Source of the DNA: Oxytricha trifallax | Taxonomy: Eukaryota; Ciliophora; Spirotrichea; Sporadotrichida; Oxytrichidae | NCBI GenBank assembly: GCA_000711775.1 | Contig: ARYC01001234.1 | Coordinates: forward strand, 27,933 to 91,932 | DNA: 64,000 bases | Reading direction: 5' to 3' | Part shown: positions 22,771-34,116 of the stretch, in pieces | How positions within the stretch are numbered: position 1 is the stretch's first letter | Layout of the letters: every line of letters begins with the position of its first letter | Made by a program: the position numbers and the translations under genes | Notes under the pieces: model-generated | Told to the model about the DNA's origin: nothing | Seen by the model: only the letters and a program-made list of their open reading frames with translations | Database searches by the model: none

Positions 22771-23101
22771 TGGATTGAGAGTGTCTATTTTCATTATTAA
22801 TTGTTGCAGTTTAATTGTGAACTTACTATAATTATAATAAACATCTATCATTAATTGTGCTATTTATTCATTTTTAAAGATTCAATGTTACCTTTTTTCA
22901 CCTTTTTGTCACCTTTTTCAATTCATTCAATGGGGTTTTAAGTCTCCAGATTCAATAATGCACGCATCCTCAAGTATTTAAAACTTTCCAACAAGGTTTC
23001 CATCACAAAAATTGTTTGGCACTTTGAATAGCCAGCCATCCTAAGACTTAACTGTAATGTCATCCTTATAAAACAATAATAATTATAAAGGTTAAAATAA
23101 C
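22771..23101. other. AT-rich spacer
   Basis: No supported coding segment; contains CACCTTTTT repeats around 22885-22920. Possible leader of the following gene. Confidence 0.4.
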
Positions 23102-23644
23102 ATGGACAAAAATAGAAGATATGATAGTATAAGATATAAAAGTTACACTGATTTGAAAACTTAATAAGTTATGGCTTAAACTATAAGTGAATATTAGCAA
23201 TTAAAAACCAAAGATCAAGGCAAGATTTCTGGATTTATGTAATCCTCCCCTCGCTAAGAATATGAAAGGCAAATGCAATAGGAAAGTTAAAACATTTTCC
23301 TTAAAGATGACCAAGAAACTATTTAAGGAAGCTTTAGTGATTTGAAAAATAATCGCTATTCAGTCTCTCCTAGAGTAAAGTCAGTTTTAGACTTCAATAC
23401 TCCTTTCCTCTTGACTAATTTTCCAGATTCCAAAGAGAAGGAATTACTAAAACTTAAAGAGCTAAATTCAATGAAAAGGAGTACAGTTGGTCTCTTCAAA
23501 GAATCCATTGACGTTTTATAAGACCCTGGAGATCACTGGAGAAAGGATAGGAAGTAAATTTTGAATGCAAATCCTCATGCCATGATGCTTCTTAAAAATA
23601 AGAAGATTTTGAAAATAGAAAGGCAATCAAAAAGAAACATATGA
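23102..23644 (+). CDS. Unrecognised 180-aa protein
   Basis: A single uninterrupted ciliate-code ORF from ATG 23102 (MDKNRRYDSIRYKSYTDLKT) to TGA 23642, with many Gln codons TAA/TAG. It has VKSVLDFNTPFLLTNFPDSK and a basic C-terminus. After the stop, another frame reads TYEEIASHSARARYQNLREI, suggesting that one extra A in the run near 23630 splits a longer protein ending about 23757. No family recognised; no IES seen. Confidence 0.7.
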
Positions 23645-23819
23645 AGAGATTGCAAGCCATAGTGCTAGAGCAAGATATCAAAACTTGAGAGAGATAGGTA
23701 TATAAAAAGTTTATCAAGTATTGAATTATAGAGTTATAAAATTTAAATTAATTTGAAATTATAATAAAGTGCACAATAATAACTCATAAATTATAAATTA
23801 ATTAATTTAATTATTTAAA

Positions 23820-24736
23820 ATGGGAACCTGTTGTACGACAAGAGATAAAAGTGTTTGTGGAGAATTAACCTCTCGTTAGCTTGAAAATGGTGGTTTAAAT
23901 GAAATATAGCGATCCCTCTAATTTTTAAATAACTTCTTCGATCTAAGTAAAGCATATTCTTTCTTCATTTTTATTATAGATAGAGAAGCATAAATTATAG
24001 CACTTTGCTACTCAAAGGATCAGCTTGGAGACTTTTTAACAATCCTCTCTCAAATATTGACTATAATTAGAACAAAGACATCATAGATATTTGTGCCAAT
24101 CTCAATCTAGATCAGATTTTTCAATCCAGATAATGAAATGCTTATAATTATGGGGTCTGTAGAAAAACTGGATAAATATAGCATAGATAGAGATGAGACT
24201 TTAGATGAGACTAAATTAGAGAGATAGTTCGTGCTGAGATCTTTTTAATTCTTAACAAGCGATCCAGCTGACAGAAATAAGCAGCTCAAGAATTAATTTA
24301 ATTCTCTTATTAATTTTAATGAATGACCTCGAGTATGTAGATTCTTAAGTTAAGCTAATATTTTAGGAACCTATTCAAAAACGATGGCTTGATGGTTGTA
24401 GGAGAAATTTAAGATCCAGGAAAAGTAAATAAAATCCAATTGCTGTTATACAAGACAGACAAAAACAGAGTGGGAAGTCAAGGTGAAAATTCATCTTATG
24501 ACATTTCAGTAAAATATTGCCCACAGTAAACAGATGCATAAAGTTTTGATCAAATAATAAATGAAGCTCAAATGGAGGATTAGTAGTTGAGATCTGTGAT
24601 ATCTTTTAAAGACACTTATTCGAGATATCATTTTATTGTGATGCAAACATTCAACTTAGATAGACTCTACTTATGCAATGTTTTCCCTAAGAAACTTGCT
24701 GAGGAAAATCAAACATTAAGAGACTCAATGAATTGA
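23820..24736 (+). CDS. Unrecognised protein with MGTCC N-terminus
   Basis: ATG 23820 gives MGTCCTTRDKSVCGEL; Gly2 plus Cys4-Cys5 is the pattern of an N-myristoylated, palmitoylated protein (inference). The first coding block runs to about 24325 with DNEMLIIMGSVEKLDKYSID. After a short AT-rich interruption (about 24326-24364) comes a second block (NDGLMVVGEIQDPGKVNKIQ; SFKDTYSRYHFIVMQTFNLD) to TGA 24734-24736. Probably membrane-associated; family not recognised. Confidence 0.6.
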
Positions 24737-25047
24737 TTTACCTTATTTTAATTGTTTAATATGATATAATTGTTAAACCAAGGCTACTCCCAGTTAACCT
24801 CAACAAATTAATTAAGCTTTCAATCTTGATCCATTCACAGTGAGAATGAATTTATCTGAGAAGCTTTCACTTTTCCTAAATGCTTCAGAAAAGAAAATGC
24901 AGAGCTCAATTATAGAACTTATAATTAACAGCACTTATAATGATTCGTACATAGTCTCCACTTAATGAATAACTAAAAATTTTTCATTCTGCAAATTTAA
25001 ATCGTTTAATTATACTTAATAAATTAAAGTAATACAAATTAATAGAG
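24737..25047. other. Spacer between convergent genes
   Basis: Mixed-composition DNA between the 3' ends of the plus-strand gene ending 24736 and the minus-strand LRR gene ending 25048. Plus-strand reading at about 24770-24960 is partly open but not convincing. Confidence 0.4.
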
Positions 25048-25425
25048 TCAAAAATAAACTATTTATTAAGTTGTCTTACTAAATCTTTGTCTTCTTTCAC
25101 ACATTTCAATATGATTTTCAACATCTATATTCCCACCTAGTTTTAAAGCCTATAAAACAGAGTTGAATCTTATTAGCTCTCTGATTCTTTATAAAAATTT
25201 CATTTAAGATAAACTTTCTAATAAATTTCTATAAATTCTTCTTAGACCAGATCTACTTAAACTATTATAACTTTAATCAAGAGTTTCCAGCACTTTATTT
25301 TTAAGAAAGTACACTTAAATTTCTTTGGCAGCCTTATCTCCTAGTTAATTTTCACCCATATCTAGGGGCTTCACTCTTAAAGGATTGCATAGTTTGAAAT
25401 TTAGTCTTGCAGCCAATTAAGCATT
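25048..25425 (-). CDS. LRR protein gene, 3' part (right of TBE copy 2 in gene order)
   Basis: Minus-strand ORF open from the TBE edge (AAT at 25423-25425) to TGA 25048-25050. It begins NAQLAARLNFKLCNPLRVKP and includes LDMGENQLGDKAAKEIQ, LETLDQSYNSLSRSGLRRIY and LQALKLGGNIDVENHIEM, the spacing and LDxxxNxL pattern of ribonuclease-inhibitor-type leucine-rich repeats. It continues in frame from YNDPDREDLILDKLSVRENN on the far side of TBE copy 2 (31616-31700), so the two features are one gene. Confidence 0.75.
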
Positions 25426-25540
25426 CAAAACCCCAAAACCCTTTTAGTAGTTTGATTGAATTTTTGATTGATAAAAGTAGACTATTAGTGCATTTTTTAT
25501 TAGGGTTTTAATAGGGTTTATGTAGGGGTTTAATGTTTAA
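25426..25540 (+). repeat. TBE copy 2 left terminal inverted repeat
   Basis: Begins CAAAACCCCAAAACCCTTTT and is the inverse of the right ends of copies 1, 2 and 4 over about 100 bp. Confidence 0.9.
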
Positions 25541-25562
25541 ATATTAGTAATTTAAGTAGTAT

Positions 25563-26777
25563 ATGCGAGGTTTGGGGTCTGTTTATGACAGTGAGTATAT
25601 AGACTTATTGTTTAAGTTGCGATATGATGTGATGAATATAGTGAATAACTCAAGCCTGTTCTGAATTATATGTCTATAGCAAGGCTACTCCATAAATCTC
25701 CAGCAACTGTGAGGTCAAACTGTCTATTAGCATTGAATTTAAATAGATAGCATCTTAATTCTAAGCCTAAGCGACCCTTAAAATTTTAGCAGCATCATAT
25801 TGAATATCTTATTAATGATAAGACTCTTAAATACTGGACTCATTTCTCTCTAGCCTAGAGGGCTGTGATGTTTCATCGCCAATTTCCTGAGCTTCACATA
25901 TCTGCTTCAATCGATAGCTAACATATATAAAATTAATGGAATATCTTACAAGACAGTCAATCGCATTAAGAGAGTGATTGACTTTAATGTTCCATTTTAT
26001 AAGAATAATTTAAATTATATATTTGATTAAATGCAGAGGTCTTAAGAGCATAATATAAAGTTCATACATGCTGATGAAGCTGTATTTACATTCATTACCT
26101 CTATATCAAGGTCTTGGTACAAGAGGTATAGTAATATAGAAGTTTATGTCTAAAAAGTTAAGGTGTAAACTCATGCTATTCTTGGTGGAATAAGTGAAGA
26201 TAGTGGCCTCGAGACTTATGTTATTCACCCTCGTTCTATAAATACTTAATAATATATTAAGTTCTTGCAATAACTCAGACATAAGTACGCTGACTAAGAG
26301 ATTATTCTGTTCGTTGATAACTTGTCAGTTCATAAAACTAAAGACTCAAGGAAGGAATATGAAAGGCTAAATATAACACCTGTATTTAATGTTCCTTAAA
26401 GCCCTTAGTTCAATGGAATTGTATTATATTGGGAGTTATTGAAAGGTTATTATAAGAAATTGCTGCTCTACCATCTGATGTATGATTTATAGATAGATAC
26501 AGTCGATTTTATTAAGAGAGTCAGCGATGATAAATCTAAAGTAGCGCAAGAGAAGGAAGATTTTGTGTATATAAATAAGTTTTAGATTTAAACGAATGAA
26601 TAAGATCACATATTAAATTTGCCCGTATAGGGATTTGGCTTCTCTTTCTTTTCTTCCTCTTAAGGCTTGCATTGGCCCATGTTTATTCTCTTAGTGCCAG
26701 CCCCTGCATCTATGTTCATCTCGTCTGGCTTTTAAAAATCTTTGAAGAGTCTCTTACTCAATTCATGCTTTACATGA
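25563..26777 (+). pseudogene. TBE 42-kDa transposase (IS630/Tc1-mariner DDE type), damaged
   Basis: Begins MRGLGSVYDSEYIDLLFKLR. A TGA follows after about 33 codons, then the frame continues from LLHKSPATVRSNCLLALNLN through a helix-turn-helix-like region to SASID, where a one-base shift near 25920 moves to NIYKINGISYKTVNRIKRVI. Catalytic blocks: FIHADEAVFTF (first Asp), ILFVDNLSVHKT (second Asp) and PQFNGIVLYW, where Val replaces the expected Glu seen in the related fragment at 13.9 kb. It ends at TGA 26775-26777, after overlapping the 22-kDa gene on the other strand by about 170 bp. Transposase would cut and join TBE ends; this copy looks inactive. Confidence 0.85.
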
Positions 26778-26908
26778 AACTTTCTCTCTCTCTGTTTAAT
26801 TTGTTGCGCTCTTTCATCAAGTATATAGCAGTACCAGGTTTTTCTATAAAGTTAGAAGACTAAGCTTACTTGAGATGAAAGAATGTTTTTGAAGTCCCTA
26901 CAGCAGGT

Positions 26909-27263
26909 AAACCCATTTTATTGAAATTAACAAAGAGTTTTATTCATAAGTGTTATAGTTTGATTTATAACTATTTTTAAATTTAATCAAAATACATAAA
27001 ATTTATTTAATTTATATTATATAACTATTAATCTACTCCAAAAATAAGGTTAACTTTAGATTACTGATTAAACTTATTCGACAAATTTTTGAGAAAAATT
27101 ATTTCATCTCAGTAGAGTATTAAGAGTCGATTAACTTTTTCAATTTTCTAAAATTTTCGCAATAAACACCTTCTCTAATATTTTAATAACTTTCTATCAA
27201 AACTATTAACATAAACCCAAATTATTTTTATATGGCACTAGGGCGGCCCTTGGGCCCTTTTCA

Positions 27264-27312
<49 letters not shown>

Positions 27313-28948
27313 AAAAAAAAAAAAAAAAATAATCAAAGGGGTTTTGATAGCATAATCCAGAGGATTTTGTGGTTTATCAATTATTCTAAAATTATACTTA
27401 GTGTTTGTGAATGTAATAACTATAAATCTAGTCTTTATCAAAAACTTCTAAATTTTAGGTATTTTAGAGATTTCGTCAAAGGAAACTAAAATGTTGAAAT
27501 TATCAGAGAGTAAAAAAAGCTGAAATTAATCTAGCTTATTTTTCATTCAGCTTAAAGACTTATTAAAAATCATTATTTTCCTGATAAATGAAGTATTTAA
27601 ATGTATAAACTTGAGGCATTTACCTTGTTAGAGTTTATCTATATATCATTTCTGGGTTACAAAACTTTTTATAGTTTGTTATTTTAAAATCAGGAATTCA
27701 AGATAATAAAATTCTGCTGTAATAAATGAAAATAATGTTTTTAATCATATTTTATAAAAGCAAATATTCATTTTTACTTCATTAAATTATTTTCAAACTT
27801 CTTACAAGATTTTTGAAGTTTATTCAAAAAATCATCATTTTTTATAAGTTTAGTTCTTAATTAAGAATTTACTATAGCTAAAAGCATAAAATTAAAAATC
27901 ATAATTTATTTGAAATCAAAGTTCAAAGTTTTATCTTTCTTATGCTATAGTTTTTTAATTTTAGCATAAAATTATTCTTTAGTATAGTATTTAATTGTGG
28001 CATAAGTTAATTTACTCAATCTAAAAATTAATGTTAGAATTAATTAAAACTTGAATAGTTTTAGGAAAATTAAATTTCTTTCATTAAAAGTATTCAAACT
28101 AAGGTAATAGAGTACTTAAGTTACTTTTTTAAATTATAACTACTGTATTGAGAAACAATAGGGTAAACTTCGATAAAGTTCAAAATTAAAAGCACATTTT
28201 TATGAATTGTAATAAACATAATTTATATAAAATAGGTCGATTAAATTTTATCTAACATTCATAGAATTAATTTACAATGTTAAAATTCATGATTGAATAA
28301 AGTAGTGAATCCTAATTATGCAAAAAACTATTAATTTGTAAATAATTTACTAATTAAATATAATTTACTTGATTAAGTTAAGTTTTCTGAATTTGCTTAT
28401 TTATAGATTAGAGAAAATAAGTTTATTTTTTATTTGATATTATGAATCATTTTAAGAGAGTTGAATCCTATAGATTCTAGATGATAAAAGTTAATTAAGC
28501 AGTAAAATGTAGATAACAGATAAATTAAAAAATAGAAATTTTATTTAAATTTTGTTATAGTTTGTTAGAGTTTTTTTGAAATAAAATTATGAAAATTTAT
28601 AACTAAGACTATTACCTTAATTTATTATAAATTCACTTACTAACATCACAGATTATAGAAGATATTGATAGTGAATTAAAAGAGTGATTTGCACCTTGAA
28701 TATTATAGTTGCAATAATTTAAAGTAAATAATTCCTTTTCTTAAAAATTTAGAGTATCTTGTTTATTTTATAACTTTTAAGATTTTATACCTATTAAATC
28801 TAATGAAACTTGTTAAAGTATTTATAGATAACTAATTTGAATTAATAGGTTATAATCTACAATATAATTCATATTAGAATATGATTTTTAATTTATAAAT
28901 AATTTTCCTTATGTTTGCAAATTTTACCACTATGGGGTTTTGGGGTTT
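26909..28948. mobile_element. 2.04-kb AT-rich insertion inside the TBE 22-kDa gene
   Basis: Defined by alignment of copy 2 with copy 1: the sequence leaves the 22-kDa gene after CAGCAGGT and returns at ATCACTTATTTTAA. The right edge is ATGGGGTTTTGGGGTTT, telomere-like; the left edge is only AAACCC. No ORF is seen. It contains a short GC patch (GGGCGGCCCTTGGGCCC) and a 65-base A-run. Could be a mini-TBE derivative, an IES that captured a telomere-like end, or another non-autonomous element. Confidence 0.65.
27265..27329 (+). repeat. Poly(A) tract, about 65 bases with one C
   Basis: Uninterrupted A except C at 27312. It follows a GC-rich 17-mer. May be partly a cloning/assembly artefact or a retro-type tail. 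Confidence 0.85.
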
Positions 28949-30003
28949 ATCACTTATTTTAATACCTTGCTTCTCTTTTTCTTCATGTGAGATGCTGTAT
29001 CGTTTCTTGTGAGCTTCTTAAATAACTTCATTTAAGTACTCAGGTTTCAGAGTTGCAAGAACACCAAAGAAGAAATTTCTCTCTGGCAACTTATTAGAGA
29101 GCTGTAGCTTTGATGGAAGATAGAGAGCTACGTCCGGATCACTCATAGTATCTTCATATAGGTTTGTCACTGATATTTCAGGGTAGTTACGAATTTCAAT
29201 CATCCTAATTTCATTAGACTTAAAAGCTTTTTTCTCTTCACTCAGTAAGGCTTTTAAGAATGAGATTTTAGCTCAATCCTGGGTTGGCAAGAACAATCCA
29301 ACTATAATGGAATTATTAATCTTGCTTAAGAACTTACCTTGCTTTACCATATATCTATAAAGGTCCTCTTTACTTCGAAATTTTCCTATTAAATCTTGAG
29401 ATTAAATTCTCTTCATTGCATCATTCATTGACTCCATCTTGCACTTCCTCTTTCTAGAAATGTTAATGAAATTTAAAATTATGGATATCCATTTTAAGTT
29501 TATTAAAATCTTATACTAAATAGGAAGGACCAACTGAAGGTCAACCTTGAAAAGATATGCGGATAAGAATTGAAAAGCTTACTCCAAGTTTCACAGATTG
29601 ATTTCCATTTTTATCAATCTATCTCCATTAAATTGCTCCTAATAATGTTTAATTATTTTAGGAGGTCCTCCAAATTAAGTTCAAACTTTAATGGGAGTTA
29701 AATTTTAAGGTTAAAACTTAATTAGAAAAATATTAAATTAAAAAATGTTTAATAACTTTACCTCCAAATGAAGTTCAAACTAGATTTGGAGAACCTCCTA
29801 GAGAAACAAAACTTCATTAGGAGTATTTTAATTTACTAAAATGTATAAAATTCTCATAAAATATGTCAACTTACAGTTTTTTATTGTTAGTTAATTTTCT
29901 TACCTCTCAGCAAAGAATCTACCAGAGTGCCTTATACTCTCTTATTATAGTTTATCAAGGTATATTTTATCATTATTAAAATAAAATATATCAGCAAACT
30001 AAT

Positions 30004-31454
30004 TATTGCGCTTACCTGTTAAGAAGAGCGGCATTACTTGGGTAAAGTCAATAAAAATTATCATTCCAGCAACCAAGAGTAGTAGAGACCAGAGCGACGC
30101 TTGTACTCAGTGGGAGCCTACTTATGACAACTTTGACCAGTCTAGCTTTGAGATTTAAATATAAGTTAAGTAGGAAGTTATTAAAGAAGCTGTGCAAATT
30201 GAGGAGGAGGTTAAACAACCCGCCATAAAGCAATAATAAATACCAGGCAAAATTGACTATTAATACAAAGAATGCAATAAAGTTTTCCCTTACAAGTCAA
30301 CTTATAAGAGACACTTGAGAGATATACACAACGAAATGCCAAGGTTATATCTCTAGCATTAAAAGATAGATGGGAAGTATGGCTGTGAGTTCTGTGAGAG
30401 GCCATATTCTCATACTAGAGACCTCAAAGTGCACCTAAAGAAAAAGCACAATTAAAGTTTTGTCTTTATTCATGAACCTACAGGGAATAGATTCCTCTAA
30501 AAGAGGAGATCAAGAAACCCAGTGGAGTCTCTTAGAGTTGAAGTCTAGAAGTAAGTTAAAATGAAGAAAGCAGTCAAGAAATTTCCAGTCACTGAGATCA
30601 ATAAAATCATGGTTAAAAGAGAGGCAACGAAGATTCCCATATTAAAAATTATTGACTTAGATTCATGCCTAGAAAGCTACCTCACTCTTGAAGATAAAAT
30701 AGAGAAGAGAGTCATTACTGATGAATAATATGCTTGCAAGATATATCCTTTCAATTACTTCCTTGCTGATGACAAGTTCCAAATGGAATTTGCTAATGAG
30801 TATTATGCTCTTTAAAAGGCAAAGTTCAGTGAGTGCAGGCATATCATCAAGCTTGATGCTATTTTACTTGGTAAAGATTATGTAGCCTTCAGGATTCCTT
30901 TACTTGAAATGCCTTACAGAGAATTATCATCTGAAAATAGATGTCAGAGATAAATTAGCTAGATAGTATAGCAGATAGTTGATGGGATCGAAGAGCTTCA
31001 CAAGCTAGGTTATGTTCATAGAGACTTAAAGCCAGAGAACATCATGATGAACTTTTAGCCTCTTAGAGTTTATATTATTGACTTTATCAGAGCTCAAAGA
31101 GTGCAAGCCTCTGCATTAGGAAATGTATTCGGTACTCATGGATATTTCCCAGAGAGAGAGGATTGGAGAGATGGAGATACTCAATAGGATATCTGGGCTC
31201 TAGCAGTAATAATAATAGAGAGCGACATGCCAAGAAACGATTATTTAGCTGCAAGGGTGAGAGAGATTCTAAGTAAAGAATCAAGCAATATCTCGATAAA
31301 AATAAAATGAATGGAGGTCTCAGAGAGCTTGCATACTCAACTATTATCAAGCCAAGCTTAGAGAATTAATTATCAATAGAAAACAATCAAACAACAACTT
31401 AGAAAGATTAAATTCAGAGAACTGCGAAATGACTCTAAGCTTTTGTTTGTGTGA
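30004..31454 (+). pseudogene. TBE 57-kDa zinc-finger/kinase-like gene, damaged
   Basis: Aligns over its length with copies 1 and 4. The start ATG of copy 4 is ATT here (30004-30006), and two extra bases near 30090 shift the frame early. The rest keeps C2H2 fingers (CEFCERPYSHTRDLKVHL), HRDLKPENIM and IIDFIRAQ (position of DFG/DFN), and ends at TGA 31452. A further shift occurs near 31250. Not expected to give a full protein. Confidence 0.85.
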
Positions 31455-31499
31455 ATTATTTTAAAAACTCGCTTGTTATACTCAATTTAATTACTAAGA

Positions 31500-31615
31500 T
31501 TTAAATATTAAACCCCAAAATAAACCCTATTATAACCTTAATAAAGTATGCACTAATAGTCTGCTTTTATCAATAAAAACCTCAATCAAACTACTGAAAA
31601 GGTTTTGGGGTTTTG
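31500..31615 (+). repeat. TBE copy 2 right terminal inverted repeat
   Basis: Inverse of 25426-25540, ending GGTTTTGGGGTTTTG. Confidence 0.9.
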
Positions 31616-32698
31616 TTTGATGTTGTTTTCGCGGACAGAGAGTTTATCAAGGATTAAATCTTCTCTATCAGGGTCATTATAAGCAAGCCACAAGTAAAAT
31701 AAAACATAAATGTAAATTATAAACTCCTAAAATTAATTGTATATTAATCCTACACATTGTATATTTGCATTATTGAGTATATAAAAATTAAGACAATTAT
31801 AGTTTAACAAAATTATTAAAGTCTAGAGTGTGTTAAATTTAGTTGCCATTAGATTAAGCAATTTACAACCCTTAAATCCCACTATGTTATGAGACATATT
31901 TAGAATATAAATTTACATTTTATTCTCAATCATTATGTTATAATTTAATATAAATTATCCTAGAAATTAATACATATTTATAAGTAGATTTACTACATCT
32001 TATTGTTTAAAACCAAGCTTAGCCATATTAAGTGTTGTTAAAGTTTTAAAATTTTAAAGTTACAGGGATTTAGGAATATTGTAACTTTTGATATTTTAAT
32101 TGGATACATCAAAATTTTGTAAAAATATTTTATATTATTTATCAAGAGAAATTAAAGAATCGTTTTGGACTTCTTAACTCTTCAAAAACTGATCAAGTTC
32201 TTAAATACTGAAATTATTATTTCTAACGATGAAGTTCTGTACAGTTTTGTTTTGATATAGTTTGAAAACTTGTGATGTAAAGTTATTCCCGCTCAAATTT
32301 ATTTGTGTTATCAAATAATTGCCATCATTATTATTATTAAGGTTAAAGATTAGTTTTTATAGAGAGTCGGAAACTTAATCAGTAAGTTAATTGTTTGATA
32401 AATCTAAGTCTTTTATTTTCTTTTAATAAGGGAGTAATTTCCTAAGAAATTCGGTAATTATTTTATTAGTTAAGTTTGTATTATCGAAAATTAGACTCTC
32501 TAAAATAGGATCTTAAATGTCTTGTTAACTTTCTCTTTAAGTTTAAATAAGCTTAAAAGTTAAATAAAATGTGATATAAAAAAGTATATTTATTTTACTG
32601 AATTTTTGAAAGATATAATTACTTGACAAATTTATGCATCGATATGTTTAGATTAGTTTAACTAGTTATTCTTAATTTGCAAGTACAATGCTGTTCAT
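31616..32698 (-). CDS. LRR protein gene, 5' part (left of TBE copy 2 in gene order)
   Basis: Start at ATG 32696-32698 (MNSIVLANQEQLVKLIQTYR). MDSs at about 32698-32590, 32515-32345 (DPILESLIFDNTNLTNKIIT; KIKDLDLSNNQLTDQVSDSL), 32295-32150 (KTVQNFIVRNNNFSIQELDQ), 31905-31830 (QWDLRVVNCLIQWQLNLTHS) and 31702-31616 (LAYNDPDREDLILDKLSV), separated by AT-rich IESs. Leucine-rich repeats are evident (LDLSNNQLTD). The gene resumes at 25425. Role unknown; LRR proteins usually bind other proteins. Confidence 0.7.
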
Positions 32699-33010
32699 TG
32701 AAAAATAAAAATCTTTTAATTGTTTTAGATTTTAAATCCCTTCTATATCTTTTAAATTGCCATTATTTATTGTCAATTTTCTAAATACTTTAGAACTTAT
32801 AGTTTAAAATATACGAATTTGGAGTGAATATGTAAGATAAATAAATCATATATCATTATTAATAAAATTAATGCAAGGCGTAATTTAATTAGACTAGGGG
32901 TTTCGGAATAAGAAAAGGCGAAGAGATTCCCATGACCAGGGCTTTTGCTAATATGCCCCACCCTCAAAAAGAAGGAAGCTGAATTCACAGGAGGTTATCG
33001 CGTATCTCTA

Positions 33011-34116
33011 ATGTCGCAAGCGAAGAGACCCTATACTGCTAAGACCCCAGCATACAACGACTGGCATACGATAGCATCCGACTAAGAGAGACTCGAGTGA
33101 GCTCCTGCAGAGTCTCGTTATTTACCTGCGCTTTATGTCCCTGAATTCGGAGGAGCGCATTTGGCAGAGCTACGCTGAAATAGGTCAACGCTTAGGCATG
33201 CGGGTCTCGACGATCTCGATGATTATTAGGCGGTGGCGGTAGAATGGCCATCAAGTCATTCGGAGGCGACACTTATCAGCTTACAACCACAAGCGAGTGC
33301 TTAACGACCAACAAGTGGCGGAGGTGTGCTCGCTGGAAGCCCTCAAGCAAATGGCTGGCCTACCCCTTTGCAGAAGAGCGGAGATAATCAAGGACAAATA
33401 CGGAGTGGCCTCCTTTACTGCAACCACCTTAGCGCGCTATTACAAGAGTATGGGCATCACCTATTCGAAGCCCTCTTATCAGTATAGTGCTAAGACAAAG
33501 GACCCAAAGAAACTCTAAGGCGCAAGAAGATTAGGCTCGAGAGATAACCGAATTGCTTCAAGCGGGCAGGCACGTGGTCTATATAGATGAGACATCCGTT
33601 CATCGCTGGCAGACCCCCAGTAGGGTATGGTGCAAGCGTGGGCTTACTATATCGATTCCTAGCACTAGGGGCCGTTCTTTCACAATCGTTGGTGCGATAA
33701 GCTATAAGTTCGGATTGGCCGCTTATTGAGTTTTAGATGATAGCCTCAATGGAGAACGGTTCAGAGATTTTCTCGAGTACCTAAAGCAAAAAGTACGAGG
33801 CGATGCTATTTGTGTGATGGATAATCTACCAGTCCATCATAGCAAAGCGGCAGCTAAGGCGTTTGACAACAACTTCAAGCCTCTGTTCCTGCCGCCCTAC
33901 AGCTGCTCAATGAATTCAATCGAACGACTATGGGCCTTAATCAAACGCGATTGGAAATAAAGGGTCATCAACTTTAAGGGGTCTTGGCCGGATGATGCCA
34001 CAATCAAAGGTAGCATCCAAGAAATCTTGGAGAAGCTTAACAAGGGCACTGTGCGCCGCCTCTGCGACTCGAACGTCTAGTCACTCATTAACGCTTTGCG
34101 CGGATAGCTAGTCTGA
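33011..34116 (+). CDS. IS630/Tc1-mariner-type DDE transposase (two frameshifts)
   Basis: ATG 33011 (MSQAKRPYTAKTPAYNDWHT). A one-base shift near 33095 leads to LLQSLVIYLRFMSLNSEERI and an HTH region (EIGQRLGMRVSTISMIIRRW), and a second shift near 33520 leads to the catalytic domain. Catalytic blocks: HVVYIDETSVHRW (Asp1), DAICVMDNLPVHHSK (Asp2), FLPPYSCSMNSIERLWALIK (Glu); 33 residues separate Asp2 and Glu. It ends at TGA 34114-34116, immediately abutting the stop of the convergent ORF. The family excises and inserts DNA by cut-and-paste. The shifts may be real decay or base errors. Confidence 0.85.

Larger units (their letters stand above)
26606..29437 (-). pseudogene. TBE 22-kDa gene split by a 2-kb insertion
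   Basis: ATG 29435-29437 (MESMNDAMKRIQSQDLIGKF). Putative 36-nt intron at 29302-29337. Then an isolated TGA (about 29271) where copy 1 has GGG, then SFLKALLSEEKKAFKSNEIR and NLYEDTMSDPDVALYLPSKL. The insertion occupies 26909-28948. After it comes a putative 26-nt intron (26844-26869), and the C-terminus GTAIYLMKERNKLNRERKF...KPNPYTGKFNM ends at TGA 26606-26608. Function of the 22-kDa protein is unknown. Confidence 0.75.
25426..31615 (+). mobile_element. TBE transposon copy 2, both ends present, with 2-kb insertion
   Basis: Both telomere-like ends are present: CAAAACCCCAAAACCC at 25426 and GGTTTTGGGGTTTTG ending 31615. Order: 42-kDa transposase (+), 22-kDa gene (-), 57-kDa gene (+). Removing the 26909-28948 insertion leaves about 4.15 kb. 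The flanks are ATT on the left (25423-25425) and TTT on the right (31616-31618), so the expected ANT duplication is imperfect. All three genes are damaged. Confidence 0.95.

Noticed and set aside
27232..27489. Apparent lysine-rich protein
   Set aside because: It is only the translation of the poly(A) tract within the 2-kb insertion.
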